DNA from: Candidatus Dormiibacterota bacterium
GTDB taxonomy: Bacteria > Chloroflexota > Dormibacteria > Aeolococcales > Aeolococcaceae
Direction of reading: 5' to 3'
Assembly: GCA_003153505.1 (NCBI GenBank)
Contig: PLZA01000067.1
Location: forward strand, 132,445-196,444
DNA length: 64,000 nucleotides
Shown here one piece after another: positions 1 through 8,904 of the stretch (position 1 is its first letter; each line of letters opens with the position of its first letter). A model generated the notes under the pieces. It worked only from the letters and a program-made list of their open reading frames with translations. It was not told the DNA's origin and did not search any database. The position numbers and the translations under genes are program-made.

Positions 1-659
1 GTGTCCTTCCACCACCCCTCGATGATGTGGGGCAGGACGCGCTTGCCCGTGTCGATCATGCGCTGGATCGCGTCGGTGATCTCCAGCTCTCCTCGAGGAC
101 TCGGTTCGATGGCGTCGATCGCCTCGAAGATCAACGAGGAGAAAAGGTAGACACCGACCAGGGCGAGATCGGATCGGGGTACCGACGGCTTCTCCACGAG
201 CGATATGACGCGTCCGTCCTCGAGCTCCGCGACGCCGAAGCGCTGCGGCTCGGGAACCCGTGCCAGCAGGATCATCGCGTCTGCCTGTGAGCGCTGGAAT
301 TCGTCGACGAGCGTGCCGATCCCCTGCGCGATCAGGTTGTCGCCGAGGTACATGACGAAGCTGTCTCCGGCGAGGAAATCGCGCGCGATGCCCACGGCGT
401 GGGCGAGCCCGAGTGGCGCCTCCTGAGGGATGAAGGTGATGCTCGCGCCGAACTTCGACCCGTCGCCAACAGCCGCCCGCACCTCGTCGCCGGTCTCGCC
501 GACGATGATCCCGATGTCGTGGATCCCGGCCTGGGTCAGCGCGTCGATCGCGTAGAACAGGATCGGCCGGTTGGCGACGGGGATGAGTTGCTTCGCGCCG
601 GTGTGGGTGATCGGCCGCAGCCGCGTCCCCTTGCCGCCGCTGAGGATGAGCCCCTTCAC
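1..659 (-). CDS. Glucose-1-phosphate thymidylyltransferase-like nucleotidyltransferase, partial
   Basis: Sugar-phosphate nucleotidyltransferase that should activate a hexose-1-phosphate with an NTP for surface polysaccharide synthesis. The N-terminal pyrophosphorylase signature GGKGTRLRPIT sits at residues 8-18, followed by a Rossmann-type domain with YLGDN and VEKP motifs that bind nucleotide and sugar. The GTG start at 659 is chosen because the signature begins right behind it and the nearest upstream ATG is out of frame. The frame stays open to base 1, so about 219 residues are present and the C-terminus lies outside. The RmlA long-form family fits best; a glucose-1-phosphate uridylyltransferase is possible because substrate specificity cannot be read here. 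It is divergent from metG across a 231-bp gap. Confidence 0.85.
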   Translation of the reverse strand, partial: MKGLILSGGKGTRLRPITHTGAKQLIPVANRPILFYAIDALTQAGIHDIGIIVGETGDEVRAAVGDGSKFGASITFIPQEAPLGLAHAVGIARDFLAGDSFVMYLGDNLIAQGIGTLVDEFQRSQADAMILLARVPEPQRFGVAELEDGRVISLVEKPSVPRSDLALVGVYLFSSLIFEAIDAIEPSPRGELEITDAIQRMIDTGKRVLPHIIEGWWKD

Positions 660-890
660 CGGGACCCCGGTGCTCGCATAGCCGCAGCGTACCAGCAGGT
701 CCCGGGGTCAGCCCATGCGGCAACGGATCGGCAACGACGTCCGATGCCCAGGTGGCGGCGGTGGTGACACTGCAACGAGCCGCAAAGATCGGTCTGACGA
801 ACGAGGCAAACGCCTCGAATGCAACTACGCTGTGTCACGGCGACGCTCCGAGAGGGGGAGCGCCGCTCCTACCCCTTGTAGGATGCGGCC

Positions 891-2588
891 ATGGGTCGCC
901 ATCTCATCACGAGCGCCTTGCCATACATCAATGGGGTCAAACACCTGGGCAACCTGGTCGGCTCGATGCTCCCCGCGGACGTGTATGCGCGGCACATGCG
1001 CCTGCGCGGCCACGAGGTGCTCTTCATCTGCGCGACCGATGAGCACGGCACCCCCGCCGAGCTGGCCGCCGCGGCCGCCGGCCTCAGCGTTGCCGATTAC
1101 TGCGCGGAGCAGCACGAGATCCAGGCCGACCTCTCGCGCCGCTACGGGTTGTCGTTCGACCATTTCGGGCGGAGCTCGTCGGCGCAGAACGCCGAGCTCA
1201 CCAGGCACTTCGCCGAGCAGCTCCGCGCCAACGGCATGGTCGACGAACGGGTCACCGACCAGGTCTACTCACTCGACGACGAACGCTTTCTCCCCGACCG
1301 CTACATCATCGGAACCTGCCCCCACTGCGGCTATGAGCGGGCCAACGGCGACCAATGCGAGAACTGCGCGCGGCTGCTCGAGCCGTCGGACCTGATCAAC
1401 CCGCGGTCCGCGATCTCCGGCAGCACCAGGCTCGAGGTGCGCGCGACGCGGCATCTCTTCATCCGCCAGTCCCTCATGGCCGACCGCGTTCGCGAGTGGA
1501 TCGACTCGCATACCGACTGGCCGATCCTGGTGTCGTCGATCGCCCGCAACTGGCTCAACGTCGGGCTGGAAGACCGGAGCATCACCCGCGACCTCAAGTG
1601 GGGCATCCCGGTCGGATGGCCCGGCTTCGAGGGCAAGGTCTTCTACGTCTGGTTCGACGCGCCGATCGAGTACATCGGGGCCACCAAGGAGTGGGCGGAC
1701 CTTGACCCGGAGCATCGGAGCTGGCGCTCCTGGTGGTTCGATGCGGGGGACGTCCGCTACACGGAGTTCCTCGGGAAGGACAACATCCCCTTTCACACCA
1801 TCAACTTCCCGATCACAATCATGGGCTCGGGGGAGCCCTGGAAGCTCGTCGACTATGTCAAGGGGTTCAACTACCTCACCTATTACGGCGGCAAGTTCTC
1901 AACGAGCCAGCAGCGCGGCGTCTTCATGGACACCGCGATCGACCTGCTGCCCGCCGATTACTGGCGATATGCGCTCCTCGCCTCGGCGCCGGAGTCGGAC
2001 GACACCGAGTTCACCTGGGAGAGCTTCGCGCTCACGGTCAACAAGGACCTGGCGGGGATCTTCGGGAACTTCGTCCAGCGCACGCTCAAGCTGACCGAGA
2101 AGCTGTTCGGGATGACCGTTCCGGCCGGCGGCGAGCCCGGGCCGGAGGAAGCCGAGCTCGCCGCCTCGCTGGACGCGGCGCTGCTGACCTTCGCGGCCGA
2201 GATGGACGCGATGCGCTTCCGTCCCGCAGCGTTTGCGTTGCGCAGCCTCTGGACGCTCGGCAACCAATATCTCGATCGCTGTGCGCCGTGGCACGAGACC
2301 GACACGGCTCGTGTCGCATGCATCCTGCGCACCGCCATCAACGTCGCCCGGCTCGAGGCGATCGTGTCGGCACCGTTTGTCCCGTTTGCGTGTGATCGGC
2401 TCGCCGCTTCGCTCGGACTCGAGGCCGTCGAGCGGTCGTGGCCTGGGCCGGCTGCGGAGGAACTGCTCAGGCTCGGACCCGGGCGAGGGCTGCACATGGG
2501 CGAACCGTTGTTTCCGAGAATCGGCGACCGCAGCACGCTGGCCGGCTGGGTGGCGGAGATGGAGCAGCGCTTCGGCGGACCGCCCTGA
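891..2588 (+). CDS. metG: Methionyl-tRNA synthetase
   Basis: Cytoplasmic class I aminoacyl-tRNA synthetase that charges tRNA-Met. The HIGH-type motif is HLGN (residues 18-21), the zinc knuckle is CPHC followed by CENC near residues 143-160, and the KMSKS loop is KFSTS near residue 335. These occur in the order and spacing of MetG1. At 565 residues it ends after the anticodon-binding helical domain and lacks the optional C-terminal tRNA-binding/dimerisation domain. A -10-like TAGGAT at 879-884 lies only 6 nt before the ATG and there is no Shine-Dalgarno sequence, so the mRNA may be leaderless. Confidence 0.97.
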   Translation: MGRHLITSALPYINGVKHLGNLVGSMLPADVYARHMRLRGHEVLFICATDEHGTPAELAAAAAGLSVADYCAEQHEIQADLSRRYGLSFDHFGRSSSAQNAELTRHFAEQLRANGMVDERVTDQVYSLDDERFLPDRYIIGTCPHCGYERANGDQCENCARLLEPSDLINPRSAISGSTRLEVRATRHLFIRQSLMADRVREWIDSHTDWPILVSSIARNWLNVGLEDRSITRDLKWGIPVGWPGFEGKVFYVWFDAPIEYIGATKEWADLDPEHRSWRSWWFDAGDVRYTEFLGKDNIPFHTINFPITIMGSGEPWKLVDYVKGFNYLTYYGGKFSTSQQRGVFMDTAIDLLPADYWRYALLASAPESDDTEFTWESFALTVNKDLAGIFGNFVQRTLKLTEKLFGMTVPAGGEPGPEEAELAASLDAALLTFAAEMDAMRFRPAAFALRSLWTLGNQYLDRCAPWHETDTARVACILRTAINVARLEAIVSAPFVPFACDRLAASLGLEAVERSWPGPAAEELLRLGPGRGLHMGEPLFPRIGDRSTLAGWVAEMEQRFGGPP

Positions 2589-2654
2589 CGTTTGGGTCTT
2601 CTGGCGCGTTCGTAACCTTTTGGACAGATCAGCGCGCTATTCTGATCGGTACTG

Positions 2655-3515
2655 ATGATTCCCGATTTCCCGGAACCACCGCCACCTCCTCCGCCCGCAG
2701 ATCCGGCGAGCAAGCCAGGGGGCCGTCTGCGCCTGTTCGGGATTGGGCTGGGCATCGCCATTGCAGGCGCGACCGCAGGCTTGATCGTGACCCATGCTTC
2801 GCCACCCTCGACGGCGAACACCACGGCGGCCGCGAGCACGCCGAGCACGTCGCCCTCCGCGCACAAGCCGTCGTTCGGCGGCCATGGCGGCTTCGGGTTT
2901 GCGTGCGGGGCGCCGTTCGCGGGCGCCGGATTCGGCGGGCCGTCTTCCCTCGGCGGTGGATTCTGCGGTGGCGAGGCCGGCACCGTGACCAAGATCAGCG
3001 GATCCACCCTGACACTGAGAACGCTGGCCGGCACCGTCACGATCACCACCACGGCGTCGACGACGTACACCCGTGAAGAGCAGACAGTGAAATTCAGCGC
3101 CCTCAAAGTCGGCGACGTGGTTGCCGTGCGCGGCAAGCGCAGCGGAACATCGCCCACCGCGACATCGCCGATCGCGGCGACCGAAGTCACGATCGAGGTG
3201 CCGAGCATCTCCGGGCGCGTGCAGTCTGTCAGCGGCGGCACCATCACGCTGGTGACTGGTGATGGGCAGCTCGAGTCCGTGACCGTCTCGAGTGCAACGG
3301 TGTATCACGGGGTGCGCGGCGCATCGGCCACGAGCAGCTCGGTCAAGGCCGGTGTGTTCATCGTGGCCCAGGGAACCCAGGTCGACCTCACCACGCTCAA
3401 CGCGGACAGCGTCGAGGTGCTCGGAACGTTGAGCTTCACGCCGCACAGCTTCCCGGGCCACTCCGGGACCATGCCGATGCCGGCGCAGCCAGGCGGCTCC
3501 ACCAAGACGGTTTAG
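2655..3515 (+). CDS. Membrane-anchored DUF5666-like protein
   Basis: A 286-residue envelope protein of unknown role. It starts with a proline-rich cytoplasmic tail (residues 4-15), then one hydrophobic segment (about 26-47). A Ser/Thr/Gly-rich linker with a Gly/Phe-rich stretch and two Cys follows (about 48-110). The C-terminal half holds two OB-like beta modules of the DUF5666 type, each beginning G-x-V-x-x-(I/V)-S-G and containing a V-x-V-G-D-x-V-like turn (about 112-235). It converges with rsgA. No enzyme motif is seen; a surface-exposed binding module is only inferred. Confidence 0.7.
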   Translation: MIPDFPEPPPPPPPADPASKPGGRLRLFGIGLGIAIAGATAGLIVTHASPPSTANTTAAASTPSTSPSAHKPSFGGHGGFGFACGAPFAGAGFGGPSSLGGGFCGGEAGTVTKISGSTLTLRTLAGTVTITTTASTTYTREEQTVKFSALKVGDVVAVRGKRSGTSPTATSPIAATEVTIEVPSISGRVQSVSGGTITLVTGDGQLESVTVSSATVYHGVRGASATSSSVKAGVFIVAQGTQVDLTTLNADSVEVLGTLSFTPHSFPGHSGTMPMPAQPGGSTKTV

Positions 3516-3546
3516 GCAGGCTCCCTGCACGCGACGACCAATGTCG

Positions 3547-4587
3547 TCACGGTGAGCGATGGCGCATGGCACGCGCCCGGCGGCGGAGCTCGCGGCGTTG
3601 CTCGGCCTTCGCCCGAAGATCCCGCGCAGCGTCGAGCCGTTCCTGCTCTCGTTCGAGCTTGCGCTTGGACTCGAGACGCGCGAGCACTGTCGGATCATCG
3701 GCCGCAGCCGCACGCACCGCACAGCCGGGTTCCTGTTCGTGCTTGCAGTTGCGGAAGCGACACTGTGCAGCGACCTCGGTGAGGTCGCCGAAGACCTCGT
3801 CGATGCCGGCGCTGGCGTCCCAGAGGCCGAGTTCGCGTGTGCCCGGGGTGTCGATGATCAGTCCCCCGCCGGGCAGTTCGATCAGCTCGCGGCGTGTGGT
3901 TGTGTGCCGTCCCCTGCCGTCGGAGCGGACCTCGCCGGTGGCAAGCGCCTCGTTGCCGGCGAGCCGGTTCACAAGGGTCGACTTGCCGGTGCCGCTGGGA
4001 CCCACGAGCACGGCGACGAGGCCTTCGAGCAACACCTCGCGCAGGCGAGCCAGCCCGGCGCCCGATGCGTTGACGGCGATGACTTCGGTGCTGGCAGCGA
4101 CCGATCGTGCTGCGCGAAGGTCGATGTCGACGTCGGCGCTGAGATCCGATTTCGTGAGCAGCACAACCGGCGCAGCGCCGCTCGACCACGCCATCGCGAG
4201 TGCGCGCTCGATCCGCCGGAGCTTGAGCGGCGCACCGAGAGCAACGGTGATGAAGACGAGATCGATGTTCGCCGCCACGGCCTGCCCCGCGGTGGCGACG
4301 CCTGCCGCGCGACGCATCAACACGCTGCGCCGCGGCAGCAGGTGCACCGCGACCTCGTCTTCGATGACGAGCCAGTCACCCGTGGTGACGCCGCCATCAT
4401 CCGGGGCGCCACCGAGCGTCGATGTCAGCGCCGCGCGCTGCGCTCCCGCATCGGTGAGGATCGTGACGACGCGCCCGTCGACGCGAATGACGAGGCCGCG
4501 CCGGCCCTGGGTCGTGGCCTCGGCGAAGGCCGTTTCGAGGGGGCCGTTCCACCCTAGCGCGGTGAGACGGCGAGGATCGTGAGGCAA
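3547..4587 (-). CDS. rsgA: Ribosome small-subunit-dependent GTPase A
   Basis: Circularly permuted GTPase that assists late 30S maturation and releases from the subunit on GTP hydrolysis. The N-terminal OB fold is followed by G4 (TKSD, about residue 146), then G1 (GPSGTGKS, about 195) and G3 (DTPG, about 245), the permuted order that defines the family. A C-terminal zinc site (C-x5-C-x-H, then C) lies near residue 274. The start is TTG at 4587, supported by GGAG 7 nt upstream; the nearby ATG is in another frame. The tail is rich in Arg, Lys and Glu. The 215 bp between this gene and the next hold nothing recognisable. Confidence 0.95.
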   Translation of the reverse strand: MPHDPRRLTALGWNGPLETAFAEATTQGRRGLVIRVDGRVVTILTDAGAQRAALTSTLGGAPDDGGVTTGDWLVIEDEVAVHLLPRRSVLMRRAAGVATAGQAVAANIDLVFITVALGAPLKLRRIERALAMAWSSGAAPVVLLTKSDLSADVDIDLRAARSVAASTEVIAVNASGAGLARLREVLLEGLVAVLVGPSGTGKSTLVNRLAGNEALATGEVRSDGRGRHTTTRRELIELPGGGLIIDTPGTRELGLWDASAGIDEVFGDLTEVAAQCRFRNCKHEQEPGCAVRAAAADDPTVLARLESKRKLEREQERLDAARDLRAKAEQRRELRRRARAMRHRSP

Positions 4588-4802
4588 GTGGGAACTCCAT
4601 GCTGCAGTGAGAGCCCGGAGCCCCGATTGCAGGCCCGCACCAGCATGTGGCGCGGAGTCAGCGGACGATCAGGCGGCGGAGCCGCCGGGCACGACGTCAG
4701 TGGTGGGCGCTGCAGGCGCAATCGCAAGTGCCATGTCTGTTGCCCTCCAGTGGTCGTGTGGATCGATCGCCTGCATCGTACCTCAGGCGGTGGATTGACG
4801 CA

Positions 4803-5465
4803 TCACGCCGCCCGGGTGGCACGCATGACGAGCCATGAGGTCACGGTCGCGAGCACGAGGCCACCGGCCACGTCGGCGAGGTAGTGCTGTTTCACCAGGA
4901 CCGTCGACGCCACGATGAGCGCCGTCCAGATGGCGGCGGCAACGCCGATCCTGCGGTCGAAGCGCCACCAGTGGATGGCGATGATCGTCGACAGCGACGT
5001 GTGCAGGCTCGGAAAATCGTTGTATGGCTGGTCGGATGCGTAGATGGTCCGGATCATTGCCGAGAACGGGTCGACGCCGGTGATCTGCGGGCGCGCGATG
5101 TACGACTGGAGGAAGAAATAGCACGCGTAGCTGATGAACCAAACCACGATCATCGTGATCGCGGCTGACCGGTAGACGCGCACGCGAAAGAACAGAAACA
5201 CGAGCAGGCTGACTCCGATGTAGGGAATCAGCGAGACGTAGGGGATTGCGAAGATCGGCACCACCGGCAGCGCGCGGTCCACCGGCGTCTCCAGGAAGAT
5301 GCGATTGGGCCCGTGGTTGAGCGAGCCATAGATGAGATTGGTGCCCAGGATCGCCGGGATGAGCAGCAGGCTCAGGATCAGTGCCCACCCGCGTTCCGCG
5401 AGGATCCCGCGGTCGAGTTGGGTGCCAGGCGGGGTCGACCTGTTCGCCGCGGCTGCCTGGCTCAT
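4803..5465 (-). CDS. PAP2-superfamily membrane phosphatase / inositol phosphorylceramide synthase-like protein
   Basis: Polytopic membrane protein of 220 residues with about six hydrophobic segments. The PSLHTS motif (PAP2 C2 signature) and a C3 signature carrying KQHYLADV with the catalytic His and Asp are both present near the C-terminus, as in the AUR1/PAP2_3 branch that acts on lipid phosphates or transfers phospho-headgroups. The start at 5465 is preferred over GTG 5486 because a strong GGAGGAGG lies just upstream (5467-5477). The substrate is unknown. Confidence 0.85.
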   Translation of the reverse strand: MSQAAAANRSTPPGTQLDRGILAERGWALILSLLLIPAILGTNLIYGSLNHGPNRIFLETPVDRALPVVPIFAIPYVSLIPYIGVSLLVFLFFRVRVYRSAAITMIVVWFISYACYFFLQSYIARPQITGVDPFSAMIRTIYASDQPYNDFPSLHTSLSTIIAIHWWRFDRRIGVAAAIWTALIVASTVLVKQHYLADVAGGLVLATVTSWLVMRATRAA

Positions 5466-5549
5466 GTTCCTCCTCCCGGTGACCAATTGCGGGCGTCAGC
5501 CTACAGCCGGGACGTCGCGCGTGCTGGCGGCGGGTACCATGGACGGGAC

Positions 5550-5622
5550 GCGGGAGTAGCTCAGTTGGTAGAGCGCTAGCCTTCCAAGCTGGATGTCGCG
5601 AGTTCGAGTCTCGTCTCCCGCT
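5550..5622 (+). tRNA. tRNA-Gly (anticodon UCC)
   Basis: A 73-nt cloverleaf. Acceptor arms are GCGGGAG (5550-5556) and CTCCCGC (5615-5621). The D-arm contains GCTCAGTTGGTAGAGC. The anticodon loop CTTCCAA gives anticodon TCC, flanked by CTAGC/GCTGG. The T-arm carries TTCGAGT. No CCA is encoded. The discriminator base is T at 5622. Confidence 0.96.
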
Positions 5623-5741
5623 CTCCTCCCATCGACGTGACGTCGCCGCGGATAGCGAAAGGCATCTCGTCCAGGACTGACGGCCGTAGCTGCCGCAGCA
5701 TCGTCCAGGATTTGACCTTCAGCAAACACTTTGATGTATGG

Positions 5742-6251
5742 ATGCTATGGCGTCATGGACATGCCGCAGGCGGTGGCACGCGAACGTACCACGCGTGGAG
5801 CAGCATGTTGCAGCGGTGCAGCCATTCGACGCGCAGCGACTGGCCACGCTACGGCGGTCGGGGTATTGCCGTCAGCGAGCGCTGGCGCCGTTTCGAGGAC
5901 TTCCTCGCGGACATGGGCACATGCCCTCCTGGTCTGTCTTTGGACCGCATCGACAACGACGGCAACTACGAACCGGGCAACTGCCGCTGGGCGACGTTCG
6001 AGCAACACACGCGCAACCGGCGGCCGAATGGCGGCGAGCTCCACTGGAACGCGAGGTTGACCGTCCCTGATGTAATCGCGATCCGCAAGCTGGCCGCAAA
6101 TGGCATCACCCACAGAGCCTTGGGATCGATGTTCGGTGTCAGTCACTCCAATATCGGGGATATCGTCCGGCGCCAGGAGTGGCGACGACTGCTGGTCAAA
6201 TCTGCATCAGGACCGCGGGTTGCGTGCGAGCACGAAGAGAGGGAGATCTGA
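5742..6251 (+). CDS. Phage-type HNH-like DNA-binding protein downstream of tRNA-Gly
   Basis: A 169-residue protein of the type found singly in phages and genomic islands. Its core has YGGRGI, W-x-x-F-x-x-FL, then LDRIDNDGNY-x-PGNCRWAT and QHTRN, which is the conserved block of these HNH-like or AP2-adjacent endonucleases. The C-terminal 50 residues look like a helix-turn-helix (VIAIRKLAANGITHRALGSM). A GTG at 5637 would add 35 residues, but family proteins begin near the W-x-HG segment, so ATG 5742 is preferred. The position 120 bp behind a tRNA gene suggests a homing or integrated remnant. Nuclease activity is inferred only. Confidence 0.7.
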   Translation: MLWRHGHAAGGGTRTYHAWSSMLQRCSHSTRSDWPRYGGRGIAVSERWRRFEDFLADMGTCPPGLSLDRIDNDGNYEPGNCRWATFEQHTRNRRPNGGELHWNARLTVPDVIAIRKLAANGITHRALGSMFGVSHSNIGDIVRRQEWRRLLVKSASGPRVACEHEEREI

Positions 6252-6322
6252 GCCGCCGTCACGGCCCGAACGGCTCAGTCGCACCTGACGGACTTGCGAG
6301 TCTCGAGCTGTCAGGGCCCCTG

Positions 6323-7084
6323 CTAGGAGATCCTGCGGCGATAAATGGTCATGGCGAAGATGTACGCGACGATGAGGATGCCGACACACCAGGCAAGGGC
6401 GATCCAGATGTCGGCGCCGACCGGCTGCTGTGTGAACAGGTCGCGGATCGTGTTGACGATGGACGTCACCGGCTGGTGCTCGGCGAAGGCGCGCACCGGG
6501 CCGGGCATGGTTTTGGTGGGCACGAATGCCGAGCTGATGAACGGCAGGAAGAGGATCGGGTAGGCGAACGCGCCCGCGCCGTCCGCGGACTTCGCGGAAA
6601 GACCGGCGATCACAGCGATCCACGTCAACGCCAGGGTGAACACCATCAGGATGCCGGCGACCGCGAGCCACGCCAGGACTCCCGCCCCCGAGCGGAAGCC
6701 GATGAGGAGGGCGACGAGCACAACGACCATGAGCGAGATCAGATTGGCGACCAGTGAGGTCAGCACGTGCGCCCAGAGCACGGACGACCGTGCGATCGGC
6801 ATGGACTGGAATCGCTCGAAGATGCCGCTCTTCATATCCAGGAAGAGCCGGAATCCTGTGTAAGAGATGCCCGAAGCAATCGTGATCAGCAGAATGCCGG
6901 GCAGCAGGTAGCTCACATACGAGTGCGACCCTGAGTTGATCGCGCCGCCGAACACGTAGACGAACAGCAGCAGGAAGGCGAGCGGCATGAGCGTGGTCGT
7001 GATGATGGTGTCCAGGCTGCGCGTGATGTGGCGCAGGGATCGTCCCGTCAGTACGGCGGTGTCGCCGAAGAAATGCGTGGTCAT
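6323..7084 (-). CDS. ABC-2 type transporter permease, DrrB-like
   Basis: Membrane subunit of 253 residues with about six transmembrane helices, matching ABC-2 permeases of the daunorubicin-resistance family. The conserved block ...F-E-R-F-x-S-M-P-I-A-R lies in the cytoplasmic loop near residues 90-105. It should form the export channel for a drug or lipid with the ATPase encoded just upstream. Start and ATPase stop overlap as ATGA (7081-7084), which implies translational coupling. It is the last gene of the PadR-controlled operon. Confidence 0.92.
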   Translation of the reverse strand: MTTHFFGDTAVLTGRSLRHITRSLDTIITTTLMPLAFLLLFVYVFGGAINSGSHSYVSYLLPGILLITIASGISYTGFRLFLDMKSGIFERFQSMPIARSSVLWAHVLTSLVANLISLMVVVLVALLIGFRSGAGVLAWLAVAGILMVFTLALTWIAVIAGLSAKSADGAGAFAYPILFLPFISSAFVPTKTMPGPVRAFAEHQPVTSIVNTIRDLFTQQPVGADIWIALAWCVGILIVAYIFAMTIYRRRIS

Positions 7085-7902
7085 CGTTGCTTCTTACTCG
7101 TCGTGCCGACGCTGCGCTCATTGCCGGCGTCGCCGTCCTTGCCATCGTCACCGACGATGGCGAGAAAGACGTCCTCGAGGGTCGGCTGCTTCTCGACGTA
7201 TTCGACCTTCGCGGGCGGGAGCAGCTGCTTGAGCTCGTGGAGGGTGCCGTTCACGATGATCCGACCTCCGTGGAGGATCGCGATCCGGTCGGCGAGTTGC
7301 TCGGCCTCCTCCAGATACTGCGTCGTGAGCAGCACCGTCGTGCCGTGCTCAGCGAGTTCCTTGACGGCCTGCCACACTTCGATGCGCCCCTGGGGGTCGA
7401 GCCCGTTCGTCGGCTCGTCGAGGAAGATGACCTGCGGATTCCCGATGAGGCTCATCGCGATGTCGAGGCGGCGGCGCATGCCACCCGAATACGTCGACAC
7501 CTTCCGCGCGGCCGCGTCGGTCAGCGAGAAACGATCGAGCAGGTCGTCCGCGATCGGACCCGGGTCCTTGAGGTGCCGCAGGCGGGCAATCAGCACAAGG
7601 TTCTCCCGCCCGCTGAGGATTTCGTCGACGGCCGCGAATTGTCCGGTGAGGCTGATGGACTCCCGCACGTCCGCAGCCTGCGTGGCGACATCGAAACCGT
7701 TGACGCTGGCAGTCCCCGCGTCGGCCTTGAGCAGCGTGGACAGGATGTTCACGACCGTGGTCTTGCCCGCCCCGTTCGAGCCGAGCAGGGCGAAGATGCT
7801 GCCCCGCGCCACGTCGAAGTCAACGCCGCGCAGCACCTCGAGCATCTTGTACGACTTCTCCAGGCCCTGCGCGTGGATCGCCTGAACGGGCTGTGTTGTC
7901 AT
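7081..7902 (-). CDS. ABC transporter ATP-binding protein, DrrA-like
   Basis: A 273-residue ATPase that powers the adjacent permease. Walker A is GSNGAGKT (about residue 40), the Q-loop segment is SLTGQFAAVDE, the signature is STYSGGMRRRLD and Walker B is VIFLDEPTNGLDP. The C-terminal extension with the P-T-L-E-D-V-F-L motif is typical of the DrrA/CcmA drug-export branch. ATG 7902 is used because family homology begins there and it overlaps the upstream stop by ATGA. A longer in-frame reading upstream belongs to other genes. Confidence 0.94.
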   Translation of the reverse strand: MTTQPVQAIHAQGLEKSYKMLEVLRGVDFDVARGSIFALLGSNGAGKTTVVNILSTLLKADAGTASVNGFDVATQAADVRESISLTGQFAAVDEILSGRENLVLIARLRHLKDPGPIADDLLDRFSLTDAAARKVSTYSGGMRRRLDIAMSLIGNPQVIFLDEPTNGLDPQGRIEVWQAVKELAEHGTTVLLTTQYLEEAEQLADRIAILHGGRIIVNGTLHELKQLLPPAKVEYVEKQPTLEDVFLAIVGDDGKDGDAGNERSVGTTSKKQR

Positions 7903-8273
7903 CGGGATATCTCTTCTTTTCCGATGTTTTCTCCCTCGGCGCGCTCGATGGCGCTGATCAGCCGATCCCGCTCCCGGATTCTCCAGTGCCCATCCGGGTA
8001 GTTCCGAACGAACGCCTCGAGGAACTCCACGGGGTCCTCTCCGACGATCTCGCGGATCGGGGTCCGGTTCGCCGCGCTCTGCTCGAACAGGTCGACGAGG
8101 TCCTCGAACATTGAAGCCGCGCCGGCGCCGTCCCCCCCCGGCCCGGCGTACATCAGGTACCGCTCCAGGGCCTCGACCGCCGTGCGATAGCTCGCGGGAA
8201 GCTCTCGCGTGCGCGCCTTGTACTGCCGCCATTGCCGCTTCTCGCCGATCACCTTTGAGAGGAACTTGTTCAT
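7899..8273 (-). CDS. DUF1048 family protein
   Basis: A 124-residue, mostly helical cytoplasmic protein that matches DUF1048 (segments such as FLSKVIGEKRQWRQYKARTR and L-P-x-x-Y-x-x-A). This family is usually found between PadR regulators and ABC exporters, as here; its function is not established. ATG 8273 is preceded by GGAGGAGG, and both ends overlap the neighbouring genes by 4 bp (ATGA), so it is made as part of one polycistronic unit. Confidence 0.85.
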   Translation of the reverse strand: MNKFLSKVIGEKRQWRQYKARTRELPASYRTAVEALERYLMYAGPGGDGAGAASMFEDLVDLFEQSAANRTPIREIVGEDPVEFLEAFVRNYPDGHWRIRERDRLISAIERAEGENIGKEEISR

Positions 8274-8599
8274 CTGCCTCCTCCATGGAGCTGTTCGAGT
8301 TGTCCCGCGAGGAAGCTCCACGTCCTCCAGAACTCTTCGAGATATTCCTGTCCCTGCGCGTTGAGCGAATACACCTTGCGCGGCGGCCCCTTCTCGGACG
8401 GGACCTTCTCCACGTCGACGAGGCCCTTTTGCTCGAACCTGACGAGCAGGGCGTAGACGGTGCCTTCGGCGATGTCGGAGAAGCCCTGCTCCCGCAGCCG
8501 TGCCGTGATCTCGTAGCCGTAGGCCGGCCGCACGGATAGGATCGCGAGGACGATGCCCTCAAGCGTGCCCTTGAGCATCTCCGTCATCTGCTTGCCCAC
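8270..8599 (-). CDS. PadR-family transcriptional regulator
   Basis: A 109-residue winged-helix repressor. It has the PadR core: L-x-G-x-L-E-G-I-V-L-A-I-L near the N-terminus, YGYEI, E-G-T-V-Y-A-L-L as recognition helix, then the wing K-V-P-S-E-K-G-P-x-R-K-V-Y. It should bind the palindrome just upstream and control itself, DUF1048 and the ABC exporter, probably in response to a transported toxic compound. The GTG start at 8599 is supported by GGAGGAGG at 8604-8611; ATG 8587 is a weaker alternative. Confidence 0.93.
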   Translation of the reverse strand: MGKQMTEMLKGTLEGIVLAILSVRPAYGYEITARLREQGFSDIAEGTVYALLVRFEQKGLVDVEKVPSEKGPPRKVYSLNAQGQEYLEEFWRTWSFLAGQLEQLHGGGR

Positions 8600-8619
8600 G
8601 GAACCTCCTCCGGACTACT

Positions 8620-8669
8620 CAGTGCTACTGACTACTGGTACATAGTAGCACTGAATAGCGGCGGCGCAA
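8620..8669 (-). promoter_or_regulatory. PadR operon promoter with overlapping operator palindrome
   Basis: On the minus strand a -35 TTGCGC (8664-8669) is followed after 16 nt by a -10 TACTAT (8642-8647). A perfect 10-bp inverted repeat, CAGTGCTACT (8620-8629) and AGTAGCACTG (8644-8653), covers the -10. A repressor bound here would block transcription of padR and the exporter. The repeat is seen directly; its use by the adjacent PadR is inferred. Confidence 0.7.
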
Positions 8670-8904
8670 GCTCCACGAAGCGGACAGGGCACGTCAGCTT
8701 GCGAGTTGGTATGCGTTGAGAGGGTCGGTTACTTGGTCACGTTGGAGCATGGCGAGCTGCAACAACTTCGTCGGCCGGGTCGTCGCCAACGCGGCATCCT
8801 GTTCGTGGTCAAGCGCCGAGCCGGTGCCCGGACTGCGAGGCGATGACAACCCCCGCACCACGCGCAGCCGTCGCTCCCGGACTCGCCTGCCAGGCATCGC
8901 GTCG

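Noticed and set aside
660-890. T-box or other riboswitch upstream of metG
   Set aside because: No T-box sequence or specifier-loop pattern is visible, and the start looks leaderless.
5742-6251. Serine-integrase attachment at tRNA-Gly for the right-hand element
   Set aside because: The element lies 50 kb away, its recombinase is a serine type that rarely uses tRNA genes, and no matching repeat of the tRNA end was noticed near 50-64 kb.
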